Assembly: GCA_016704445.1 (NCBI GenBank) | Contig: JADJAE010000009.1 | Coordinates: 62,001-126,000 of the forward strand | Origin: Deltaproteobacteria bacterium | GTDB taxonomy: Bacteria > Myxococcota_A > Polyangia > Polyangiales > Ga0077539 | Direction of reading: 5' to 3' | DNA: 64,000 nt | Part shown: positions 52,657-61,500 of the stretch, in pieces | How positions within the stretch are numbered: position 1 is the stretch's first letter | Layout: each line of letters opens with the position of its first letter | The notes under the pieces: generated by a model | What the model saw: the letters and a program-made list of their open reading frames with translations, nothing else | Told to the model about the DNA's origin: nothing | The model's database searches: none | Translations under genes and position numbers: made by a program

Positions 52657-53805
52657 TTATCCGTTCAGTGAGGTGAACTCCCGCCCGATCGCGTGCCCAT
52701 GCACAAGGGGCGCGTCACGGGGTGCCAGCAGCGCCCTCGCCCGAACGAGCGGGGGCCAGTCGGGCGGCACGCCCTCTCGCTCGCGCGCCTCGACCCACTG
52801 CGCGAAGGCCGCGCGCAGCCGCTCATCGGGGAGGCGCTCAAAGGATGTGAGCACCACGTCGAGGGCGCTGCTGCTGTTCTTCGCGAGGGCCTCGAGAAAG
52901 ACGCCGACGGCGCGCGTGTCGGCGAGGCCCGCGAGGAGCTTGAGCGCCTGCAGGTCGAACACGTTCACGACCCTCGGATCGAGGTGGAGGTACGCGAGCA
53001 GGTCCTCGACCCACGACGCGTCGAGGGGACACCCGTCGAGCGCCCAGACGGCGTACCCGCCGAGCAGCCGGTCGCGCAGCAACGGACGAATCGCTCCGCC
53101 CCAGCGCGCGTCGGGTCGCGTCTCCTTCGACAGCACGACGAGCACGGCGATGGCCCGCTGACGTCCGGCGGGGTCGTCGATGGCGCCGGCGTCGAGGCGA
53201 GGCGCGAGGCGCTCGAACGCGGTCGCCGGGTCTCGCCGATACGCGGCCCAGGCGCCGTAGCCGAGCGCGCGGAGCGAGTCCGGCGTGGCGTCGCCGTCCA
53301 GCATCGTCGAGAGGGCGTCGAGCTCGACGAAGTCGAGGCGCTCTGGCACCTCTGTCAGCGCGCGTGCGATCTGCTCTCGCGCGTCGGGGGTGCCCTCGCG
53401 AAAGCGCCTGAGGACGAGGGCGCGACCCTCCGGCGAGGTGGCCAGGGCGCGGGCCGCGAAGAACAGCCCCCAGCTTCGGGGGTGGCGCACGACCTCCACC
53501 TTGCGGTGCGTGCTGCGGTAGAGCCGACGACCCGCCGGGTCGAGCGCGTCGCAGGTGCGTTGGTCCCATGGAGCCGAGCCGAGGTCGGTGCTCTCGGGCA
53601 ACGCGAGGTAGCGCAGCAGCAGGTCGGTCACGGGCGGTGAGGGCGCCTGCAGCGCTCGCTCCGCCTCGGGGTCACCGCCGCCCTCGCGGAGATGGCGCTG
53701 CACGCGCGCGGCCTCATCGTCGTCGACGGCGAGCTCGGGCAGCGGATCGGGCATGCGATGCCCCCAGCGGGTCTCGAGGGTGGGCGCGATCTTCTTCTTC
53801 GCCAT
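52657..53805 (-). CDS. Helical-repeat protein, unknown function
   Basis: 382 residues from ATG 53805 (MAKKKIAPTLETRWG). After a 60-residue N-terminal part the protein is helix-turn-helix in HEAT-like pairs (SWGLFFAARALATSPEGRALVLRRF, ARALTEVPERLDFVELDALSTML, RQRAIAVLVVLSKETRPDARWG, NVFDLQALKLLAGLADTRAVGVFLEAL). Likely a cytosolic scaffold. No signal peptide. Neighbours give no clue. Confidence 0.65.
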   Translation of the reverse strand: MAKKKIAPTLETRWGHRMPDPLPELAVDDDEAARVQRHLREGGGDPEAERALQAPSPPVTDLLLRYLALPESTDLGSAPWDQRTCDALDPAGRRLYRSTHRKVEVVRHPRSWGLFFAARALATSPEGRALVLRRFREGTPDAREQIARALTEVPERLDFVELDALSTMLDGDATPDSLRALGYGAWAAYRRDPATAFERLAPRLDAGAIDDPAGRQRAIAVLVVLSKETRPDARWGGAIRPLLRDRLLGGYAVWALDGCPLDASWVEDLLAYLHLDPRVVNVFDLQALKLLAGLADTRAVGVFLEALAKNSSSALDVVLTSFERLPDERLRAAFAQWVEAREREGVPPDWPPLVRARALLAPRDAPLVHGHAIGREFTSLNG

Positions 53806-54061
53806 CGTGCCAGCGTACTGCGGCTGCAGGCGCTTCGCGCCGAGCGGATCGATCGGCTGAAGAGCTGCCGCGGTACCTCGCGTCGGGGGCCGTCGCGCCG
53901 CCGAGCGAGGCCAAGCTGTTCTGCCCGCGGATGTGCGACGACGAGGCGCGTTGCCGCTGCACCGTCGAGCCTCGAATCGGCGTGGGCCTGGTGCTCGTCC
54001 TGGGCGCCACCGGGTGGCACTGCGACCGCACCATCCCCGGTCGGGGGCCAGAGGCGAGCGC
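53806..54061. other. Gap of 256 bases with a possible Cys-rich remnant
   Basis: One plus frame is open and has SEAKLFCPRMCDDEARCRC and a hydrophobic GVGLVLVLGATGWHCD, but no start codon. A gene remnant or chance; no promoter seen. Confidence 0.3.
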
Positions 54062-54754
54062 TCACCCACGCCCGGCGAGCAGCGCCCGCAGGCGAGCGAC
54101 CTCCGCTTCGGCGCTGTCGGCCCGCGCGTTCGCCGCCTCGGCCTGCGCGATCGCCGCCTCGGCCTCGGTCATGAACATCTCCTCGCCGTCGATCCCGATC
54201 CCCAGTCGCAGCCGCGCGTCACGGCCCTCTCCGATCGCGCGCAGCCAGCAACCCAGCGAGGCGACCTCCACCCGGTCGCTCATGCTCTGCGACACCCGCA
54301 CGAAGCCCCGGCGCGCGAGCCGCCGGTACACCTGCCAGCGCACCCTCGTGCGACTCCGCGCCGTCGCGCCTGGGTCGAAGAGCACCAGCTCCTTCGCACC
54401 CATCGCGGCGTACTCCGCGGGCGCGTCTTCGTAGTCCTTGCCCACGTCGCGAGAGACGATCTCCAACGCGAACGACGGCGGACCCACCTCCCACAACTTC
54501 CACGACGACGGAACCGACTCCGGGTCCACCTTCGGCAGCACATAGACGTCCGGCGCCACCCGCCGCGTCGGGTCGCCTTCGACCCAGTAGAGAAACTGAT
54601 CGGCCCCGGTGAAGGCCTTCACCCGCCGCGACTTGAACCACCGCGCGATCAGCGGCCGCAGCGCCTCCGCGATGGCGCGCTGCAGGAAGTCCTCCCCCAT
54701 GTGATCGGTCTCCGGGTAGTGCACCGTGTGAACCCGTCGCGCGGTCGACGTCAT
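54062..54754 (-). CDS. Uma2-family (PD-(D/E)XK) endonuclease
   Basis: 230 residues from ATG 54754. The nuclease core has VAPDVYVLPKVD (Asp) and FALEIVSRDVGKDYEDAPAEYAAMG (Glu-x-x and Lys), the usual DUF820 layout, then a coiled coil at the C-terminus (EAEAAIAQAEAANARADSAEAEVARLRALL). Uma2 proteins are abundant in cyanobacteria and myxobacteria and of uncertain biological role. Confidence 0.86.
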   Translation of the reverse strand: MTSTARRVHTVHYPETDHMGEDFLQRAIAEALRPLIARWFKSRRVKAFTGADQFLYWVEGDPTRRVAPDVYVLPKVDPESVPSSWKLWEVGPPSFALEIVSRDVGKDYEDAPAEYAAMGAKELVLFDPGATARSRTRVRWQVYRRLARRGFVRVSQSMSDRVEVASLGCWLRAIGEGRDARLRLGIGIDGEEMFMTEAEAAIAQAEAANARADSAEAEVARLRALLAGRG

Positions 54755-54970
54755 GGCCCCGCACACTGCCACGTTGGGCGATCGGCGTCAGCCTCCGCGG
54801 CGACGCGAGCGGCTCGTCACAGCCTGCGGCCACTGACCGCAGCCCGTCGGCATCAAGCTCGCTCCGGATCAGGTGCGCGGGGCATCTTGTTGACCCGATC
54901 GATTGCGTCCCAGATGCGCTGTGGCGCGGTCCATTCGACGACCCTCCGCCGCTCCACTGGGGACCTCACC

Positions 54971-55474
54971 ATGCGATCAACCTTCACCGGGCGCCGTGCC
55001 TCCGGCGCGATGCGCGGGGCGGCGCCGCGGTCCGTCCTGTGGGCCGTCCTGGGGCTGATGCTCCTCGCCCTCGTCGGGCAGCGCCTGCTCGATCCCGTCT
55101 ACGAGCCGTGCGCGGCGTGCGAGCACACCGGTCGGGTCTCCTGCGGCGCGGACGGCTGCGCCCACGGCAGCGTCCCGTGCCCGGGGCGTTGCATCGAGGC
55201 CGACGATCCGGGCTGGGAGCACATGGCTGTGGACGGTCACCCCCCGGACGAACTCTGGCTCCGCTTCTACAACGTGGACGGGACCTACAACGCGTGGTCC
55301 CGCGCTCACATCGGCGACGTGGTCGAGATGGTCGACGGGCGCTACGTGCTCCGGGGCCGCTGCCCCGTCTGCGCGGGCACCACGCGCGTCGCGTGCTCGA
55401 CCTGCAACGCCGCGCGGATGTGCCCGACGTGTCGCGGGCGGGGACGGCTCCGGCGGTGGCTCGCCTGGCGCTGA
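54971..55474 (+). CDS. Membrane-anchored DnaJ-type zinc-finger protein
   Basis: 167 residues. One helix (SVLWAVLGLMLLALVGQRLL) near the N-terminus; then Cys motifs CAACEHTGRVSCGADGC, CPGRC, CPVCAGTTRVACSTC and CPTCRGRGRLRRW, the repeated CxxCxGxG pattern of the DnaJ central zinc domain, without a J domain. It probably binds zinc and unfolded or metal-linked proteins at the membrane. Next to another zinc-ribbon gene. Confidence 0.75.
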   Translation: MRSTFTGRRASGAMRGAAPRSVLWAVLGLMLLALVGQRLLDPVYEPCAACEHTGRVSCGADGCAHGSVPCPGRCIEADDPGWEHMAVDGHPPDELWLRFYNVDGTYNAWSRAHIGDVVEMVDGRYVLRGRCPVCAGTTRVACSTCNAARMCPTCRGRGRLRRWLAWR

Positions 55475-55586
55475 CTCCGTAGACGGAGATCGACGACCCG
55501 TCCCCGCGTTGGACCGGTTCTCCTCGCGCGGCTCCGATGGCCTTGCATTGACCACCGCCCCATCGTCGCAGTCTATGCTCTCGGGC

Positions 55587-55946
55587 ATGTTCATCTGCCT
55601 GAAGTGCCACCGGCACGTCCGCGAGGTCCCTTGCCCCTTCTGCGGCGAGACGCGGGCGCCGGCGAACCACCTGCCTGGCCCCGCTGCGATGCGGGTGGGG
55701 ATGACCCGCGCGGCGCTGCTCGTCGGGGCGCTCTCCGGCGGCGCTTCGGGCTGCGGCGACGCCGCGGTCCCTGATGACGTGGTGCTCGCCGACACCTCGG
55801 TCTACGGCATCCCCCGCGACGATCGGCCAGCGGCCGACGTGCTCGACGCCGGCGACGTGCCCGTGCTCTCCGACACCGCGGTCTACGGCATTCCCCGCGA
55901 CGTGGTCACCGCCGGCGACGTCTACGGCGTCCCTGCCGACCGCTGA
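55587..55946 (+). CDS. Cys4/lipoprotein-like short protein with three VYG(I/V)P repeats
   Basis: 119 residues from ATG 55587; in-frame starts at 55575 and 55689 are possible. Residues 1-20 form a zinc ribbon (CLKCHRHVREVPCPFCGE). Then a hydrophobic segment ending in a lipobox-like SGC (MTRAALLVGALSGGASGC). The C-terminal half has SVYGIPRD, AVYGIPRD and DVYGVPAD in an Asp/Val-rich setting, and ends VPADR. Short myxobacterial proteins of this layout occur widely. 11 bases after the stop begins a radical SAM/SPASM gene, so this is a candidate precursor or substrate. Whether the YG(I/V)P sites are modified is untested. Confidence 0.7.
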   Translation: MFICLKCHRHVREVPCPFCGETRAPANHLPGPAAMRVGMTRAALLVGALSGGASGCGDAAVPDDVVLADTSVYGIPRDDRPAADVLDAGDVPVLSDTAVYGIPRDVVTAGDVYGVPADR

Positions 55947-55957
55947 TCCGTCGTCGC

Positions 55958-57274
55958 ATGCCGCCGACGCCCGCCCGACGACGCAGCCTCCCGCTCGCTC
56001 CGCCCGCGCGCCGCGGGCTGCCCCTCCTCGACGAGAGCCGCGAGATCGACCGCGTCTGGCGGCCCAGCTACGTGGTCTGGGAGGTGACGCTCGCGTGCGA
56101 CCTCGCCTGCCATCATTGCGGCTCCCGCGCGGGCCGCGCTCGCCCCGACGAGCTCTCCACCGCGGAGGCCCTCGACCTCGTCGACCAGCTCGCGGCGCTC
56201 GGCGCCAACGAGGTCACGCTCATCGGCGGCGAGGCGTACCTGCGAGACGACTGGACCCAGCTCATCGCGCGCATCGCCCACCACAAGATGCGCTGCGGCA
56301 TGGCCACCGGCGGGCGCGGGCTCACCCTCGACCGGGTGAAGGCCGCCCGCGACGCGGGGCTCACGGCGATCTCGGTCTCCGTCGACGGGCTCGAAGGGGA
56401 GCACGATGCGCAGCGCGGCCTCCACGGCAGCTTCGCCTCGGCCATGGCCGCGATGGACCACGTCCGCGCGGCGGGCGGCATCCGGCTCACGGCCAACTCG
56501 CAGATCAACCGCGTGAGCCTCCCGGTGGTGGAGCAGCTCTTCGAGGCCATCGCCGAGCGCGGCGCGAAGGCGTGGCAGGTGCAGCTCACCGCCGCGATGG
56601 GCCGCGCCGCCGACGAGCCCAGGATCTTCCTGGACCCCTACGAGGTGCTCGAGGTGCTGCCTCGCCTCGCCCGGCTCAAGCGCGAGGGAGAGCGCCGCGG
56701 CGTGATGCTCTGGCCCGGGAACAACGTCGGGTACTTCGGTCCCTTCGAGGGGGTGATCCGCGGGGACTACGCCACGGGCTATCGCGGGGCGTGCGGCGCC
56801 GGTCGGATGTCGCTCGGCATCGAGGCCAACGGGGACGTCAAGGGCTGCCCCTCGCTCCCGTCGGACGCGTACGTCGGCGGCAATGTCCGAGAGCACCCGC
56901 TGGTGGACCTCTGGGAGCGCTCCAGGCCCCTGCGCTTCACCCGCGACCTCGCGGTGCACGACCTCAAGGGCTTCTGCGCCACCTGCTACTACGCCCACGA
57001 GTGCCGCGGCGGCTGCCACTGGACCTCGCACGTCCTGCTTGGCGAGCGCGGCGACAACCCCTTCTGCCATCACCGCGCGCTCGAGCTGCTGCGCGAGGGC
57101 GTGCGCGAGCGGGTGCGCTGCGTGGAGGCCGCGCCGGGCCTGCCCTTCGACCACGCGCGCTACGAGGTCTACCGCGAGCCATGGCCCGCCTCGGAGCGCG
57201 CGGCGATCGAGCGCCTGCACGCGGAGGTCGAGGCCGAGACCTGCGGCCCGTTCACCAACGCCGACGCCCGATAG
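55958..57274 (+). CDS. Radical SAM/SPASM-domain enzyme
   Basis: 438 residues. Radical SAM motif CDLACHHC (Cys 47, 51, 54) binds the 4Fe-4S cluster that splits SAM; GGEAYLRDDW and SVSVDGLEGEHD are the GGE and ribose motifs. The C-terminal SPASM-type cluster region has CGAGRMSLGIEANGDVKGCPSL and GFCATCYYAHECRGGCHW plus FCHH, enough Cys for one or two auxiliary clusters. Such enzymes modify ribosomal peptides or proteins. It is directly after the VYG(I/V)P protein and is probably its maturase. No RRE domain is obvious; the upstream Cys4 part may act as the recognition element. Confidence 0.88.
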   Translation: MPPTPARRRSLPLAPPARRGLPLLDESREIDRVWRPSYVVWEVTLACDLACHHCGSRAGRARPDELSTAEALDLVDQLAALGANEVTLIGGEAYLRDDWTQLIARIAHHKMRCGMATGGRGLTLDRVKAARDAGLTAISVSVDGLEGEHDAQRGLHGSFASAMAAMDHVRAAGGIRLTANSQINRVSLPVVEQLFEAIAERGAKAWQVQLTAAMGRAADEPRIFLDPYEVLEVLPRLARLKREGERRGVMLWPGNNVGYFGPFEGVIRGDYATGYRGACGAGRMSLGIEANGDVKGCPSLPSDAYVGGNVREHPLVDLWERSRPLRFTRDLAVHDLKGFCATCYYAHECRGGCHWTSHVLLGERGDNPFCHHRALELLREGVRERVRCVEAAPGLPFDHARYEVYREPWPASERAAIERLHAEVEAETCGPFTNADAR

Positions 57275-57279
57275 CGTCC

Positions 57280-57480
57280 ATGGAGCGCGAGGCGACGTCG
57301 TTCGGGCGTCCGCCGCCACGAAGGCTGCGAGTGAGGGGCGCGGTGGCGGGCGCTGGGGACGTCAACGGCGACGGGTACGGCGACCTCATCGTGGGGACGC
57401 CGAACACCAGCTCCGGCGGCCACAGCTACGGGGGCTCCGCCAGCGTGTTCCAGGGGAGCGCGTCGCTCCGTTCGGCACAC
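57280..57480 (+). pseudogene. FG-GAP repeat fragment
   Basis: After the radical SAM gene one frame reads GAGDVNGDGYGDLIVGTPN and GHSYGGSASVFQG, one integrin-type FG-GAP blade with its calcium DxNxDGxxD loop. There is no signal peptide and no second blade, and sequence then loses coding character. A remnant of a surface protein gene. Confidence 0.7.
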
Positions 57481-57790
57481 AAGTCGATGCGAGGCCTGAA
57501 TCCAAGGTGTTTCGTGAGTGGCCTGCCGACCGCACGCCCCGTACCGGGGTTTGGCGTTCGCCCGCACCCCGGGCTTACGAAGGCGGGCGCCCGCTGCGCG
57601 GGCTATCGGACCGAAATCCGATGGACCTCCCAGAAGGAATCCGAGGCCCGCGAGCGGCCTCTCGGTCGTACCGGGGACTCCTCGTTGCCGGCCTCTCGCT
57701 CGTACTCCGAACTCCAGCGCCGCTTACCCATCGTTGACATCCGACGCGCGCCGCGTCGACATTGCCGCCCCTCTTCTGGAGACCCCCCTG
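57481..57790. other. 310-base gap with hairpins
   Basis: No gene. Two short perfect hairpins are seen: GCCCGC-TGC-GCGGGC near 57590-57604 and ATCGGA-CCGAAA-TCCGAT near 57605-57622. No T-run or known element. Confidence 0.4.
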
Positions 57791-58468
57791 ATGAACTTCC
57801 AAGACCTTTCCGTGCAGGCCCGTGCAGTGCTCAAGGACCTCGCGTTCCGGACCCCGATGGTGCGCTGGGCCGCTCACCGCTGGCAGTACAACTTTTCGCC
57901 CGCGCAGCTCGGGTTCCTCTGCAGCTGCCTTGATCGCACGCGCGACGTCCCAGGCCCGGTCTTCGAGGTCGGCTGCTTCGCCGGGGTCACGTCGGTCTTC
58001 CTCAACAAGCACATGAGCGCTGAGGGGATCGAGAAGCCCTACTACGCGTTCGACACCTTCGGCGGCTTCGTCGAGGCCGACGTGGCCTTCGAGAGCGACC
58101 GGCGCGGCAAGCAGCGCTCGCAGCTCCTGGGCTTCACCGACAACCGCAAGGAGTAGTTCGACGCCACGATGGCGCTCAACGGCGTGACCCGCACCCGCTC
58201 GGTGCAGGCCGACGTGAACACCTACGACTTCGGCGCCCTCGAGGCCCCGTCGTTCTGCCTGCTCGACGTCGACCTCTATCGGCCCGTCCGCAGCGTACTC
58301 GAGGCCCTCTACGACCGCCTGCCGTCGGGCGCCATCATCGTGGTCGATGACTGCAAGGACGGCGTGGCCTTCGACGGCGCGCTCCAGGCGTATCGCGAGG
58401 TCATCGGCCTCCACGGCCTCCCCGAGCGCATCGTGCACGGCAAGCTCGGCGTCATCGAGAAGCCCTGA
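57791..58468 (+). pseudogene. TylF-type (macrocin O-methyltransferase-like) gene split by in-frame TAG
   Basis: The first part (to TAG 58154-58156) has the SAM-binding FEVGCFAGVTSVFLNKHM and the AFDTFGGF motif; the same frame continues FDATMALNGVTRTRSVQAD, SFCLLDVDLYRPVRSVLEALYDRL, GAIIVVDDCKDGVAFDGALQAYREVIG to a stop at 58466. TylF relatives carry Trp at the TAG site (KEWFD), so TGG has become TAG. The metal-binding Asp pair (DVD, DD) is in the second half. Methylation of sugar hydroxyls in natural products is the family role. As written, neither half is complete. Confidence 0.8.
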
Positions 58469-58531
58469 GGCTCCGCCGACCGCGCGGCGTCACGCGAGAT
58501 GCGCGACGCCGGCGGTGGATGGGGAGGGGGA

Positions 58532-61500
58532 TCAGTCGGGGTAGGCGGCGACGTACGTGCGGCCCGCGACGCCGGGGGCCGGCGTGGCGGTGCAGCCACC
58601 CACGAGCGCCGGGCTGAAGGCCCCGGAGAGCGTGCAGGTGGCCGGGGACGCGGAGATGCGGATGCGCCCGAGGCCGCCGTTGCCGCCGGGGGTGTTGGAG
58701 TAGATGGTCCCGCCGGGGCCGCCGGTGCCGCCCGCCGCGCTGACCGTCGCCGCGGCGGCCACGTTGAGTGTCGGGCCGTAGAGGTAGATCACGCCGCCTG
58801 ATCCGCCGCCGCCGCCGCCGCCGACGCAGGCGCCACGCTGCGCCACGCCTCCGTTGGCGAGCAGGCGCCCGGTGGCCGTGACCGTGATGGAGGCCGGCGT
58901 GGCGAGCCGCAGCGCGCCGCCGCCGCCGCCGCCGCCGGTGCCCTCGTCGCCGCCGCCGCCGCCGCCGCCGGAACCCGGCAGGAAGGTCGTCGCCACCGCG
59001 AGGTCAGCCGCCGCCGCCGCGCCGATGGAGCCGCCGCCGCCGCCGCCGCCGCCGTAGGGCGAGTACCCGCCGCGCACCACGGCGTCCGACCCGGTGGCGC
59101 CGTCATAGGTCGCGCTGCCCGCGCTGCCGCCGCGGCCGCCGCGGTTGGGGCCGCCGCCGCCCTGCGCTCCGCCGGCGCCGCCGCCAGGGCCCGCGCCGTT
59201 GCCGCCGGGGCCGAGGTTGCCGTACGCCGCGCCGCCGCCGCCGCCCGCAGGACCGCCGCCGCCGCCGCCGCCGCCCGCGGCCGAGTAGCCGCCGCCGCCG
59301 CCGCCGCCCGATCCTCCTGCGCCGCTGCTGTTTCCGCTGGGCGAGGCGCCCACGAGCGCGGGGTTGCCGCCGCCGCCGCCGGGGCCTCCGCGCCCGGAGC
59401 CGGTGTCACCCGTCACGGCCACCGCCAGGGGGTTGCCCGTGGCGCCGCCGCCGGAGCCCTGCGCGTTGTCGAGGCAGTCGGTGTGGAAGCCGCCGGTCGC
59501 GCCCGACACGTCGATGGTGCCCGCGACGCTGATCGCCCCGGTCGCCCGGAGGTCGAGCACCCCGGTGCCCGTCGTGGTGACCCTCACCCCCGTCGGGATC
59601 GTGATGGTCGTGAAGTTGTGCACGCCCGGGGCGAGCACGGTGTTCATCGTCGGGTTGAACGCCCCTTCGGTGCCGTCGGAGGGGAAGCCTCCGCAGCGCC
59701 CGCCCACGCAGGGAGCGCCCCCCACGCAGGCGTTGCCGCAGGCTCCGCAGTTGGTCGACGAGCTCTGGAGGTTGGCGCAGACGCTCCCGCACACGGTCTC
59801 CCCCGAGGCGCACAGCAGGAAGCATCGCCCCGCCACGCACACCTGGCTCGCCCCGCACGAGGTCGCGCAGCCGCCGCAGTGGGCTGGATCATTCTGCGTC
59901 GAGACGCAGCTCCCGCTGCAGTCCGTGAGGCCCGTTCCGCACGACGCGCGGCACGCCCCGCCGGAGCACACCTGCCCCGCGGCGCAGGCCCTGCCGCAGC
60001 CGCCGCAGTGGGCCAGGTCGGTCTGCGTGTCGCGGCACACCCCGCCGCAGTTGGTCTGCCCCGCGGCGCAGCTCACCACGCAGGCGCCCGCCACGCAGGC
60101 CTGGCCGCTCGCGCAGGCCGCCCCGCACGCGCCGCAGTTGGCGTTGTCGGTCCGCGTGTCACGGCACGCGCCCGAGCAGTTGGTGAGGCCGCTCATGCAG
60201 CTCAGCAGGCACGCCCCGAGGCGGCAGGCCTCGCCCTCGGCGCAGGTGCGCCCGCAGGTGCCGCAGTTGGCGTTGTCCGTCACGAGGTCGCGGCAGACGC
60301 CGTCACAGTTGGAGAGCCCGACGCCGCAGGTCACCACGCACGACCCGCGAGAGCACACCTGCCCGGCGAGGCACGCCCGGCCGCAGGCTCCGCAGTGGTT
60401 GTTGTCCGTCTGCTGGTCACGGCAGGTGCCGTCGCAGTTGCTGAGCCCCGCGCCGCAGGTCACCACGCACGAGCCGCGCGAGCACACCTGCCCCGCGGGG
60501 CAGTTGATGCCGCAGGCGCCGCAGTGGGCGTTGTCGGTCTGCGTGTCGCGGCAGACGCCCGAGCAGTTGGTGGTGCCGCCCCCGCAGGAGACGGTGCACG
60601 CGCCCGCGGAGCACACCTGGCCCGAGGGGCAGGAGGTGCCGCAGGAGCCGCAGTTGCGAAGGTCGGAGTCGAGGTCGCGGCACACGCCGCCGCAGGCCGT
60701 GAGGCCCGCGCCGCAGGTCACCACGCAGGCCCCGCGGGAGCACACCTGGCCGGAGGGGCAGGCGGTGCCGCAGGCGCCGCAGTTGGCGATGTCGGTCTGC
60801 GTGTCGCGGCAGACGCCGCCGCAGTCGGTGGTGCCGCCGCCGCAGGAGACGGTGCAGGCGCCCGCGGAGCACACCCGGCCCGCTGCGCAGGGCATCCCGC
60901 AGGCGCCGCAGTTGGCGACGTCGGTCTGCGTGTCGCGGCAGACGCCCTCGCAGTTGGTGAGCCCCGCTCCGCAGGTCACCACGCACGAGCCGCGAGAGCA
61001 CACCTGACCCGCGGCGCAGGCGGTGCCGCACGCGCCGCAGTTGGCGTTGTCGGTCTGCGTGTCGCGGCAGACGCCCGAGCAGTTGGTGGTGCCGCTGCCG
61101 CAGGAGACCTGGCAGGCGCCCGCGGAGCACACCTGGCCCGCGGGGCAGGCGGTGCCGCAGCCGCCGCAGTTGGCGCGGTCGGTGAGCGGATCGACGCAGC
61201 GGTTGTCGCAGGCCACGGAGGCCGAAGGGCAGTCGACGGTGCAGCGCGAGTTGACGCAGTTGTTGCCCGGCGGACAGACCATCCCGCAGGCGCCGCAGTG
61301 GTTGCGGTCGATGCGCAGGTCGGCGCAGAAGGTCGCCCCGCCGCCGTCGGGCACGCCGCCATCGGTGGGCGCGGAGCAGGTCGCGAGGTCGGCCGCGCAG
61401 GTGGTGGTGCAGGCGCCGTCGCTGCACACCTGGCCCGCGGGGCAGCGACGATCGCAGGCGCCGCAGTTCTGGAGATCGGTGCGGAAGTTGGCGCACACGC

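Noticed and set aside
55587..55946. Classical spliceotide precursor
   Set aside because: YG is present, but the known systems have a nitrile-hydratase-like leader and an RRE partner; neither is visible here, so the relation is left open.
58154..58156. TAG in the methyltransferase gene as recoded (pyrrolysine) sense codon
   Set aside because: The enzyme family needs Trp here and is not a methylamine methyltransferase; the RegA-like frame itself ends with a normal TAG at 33707.
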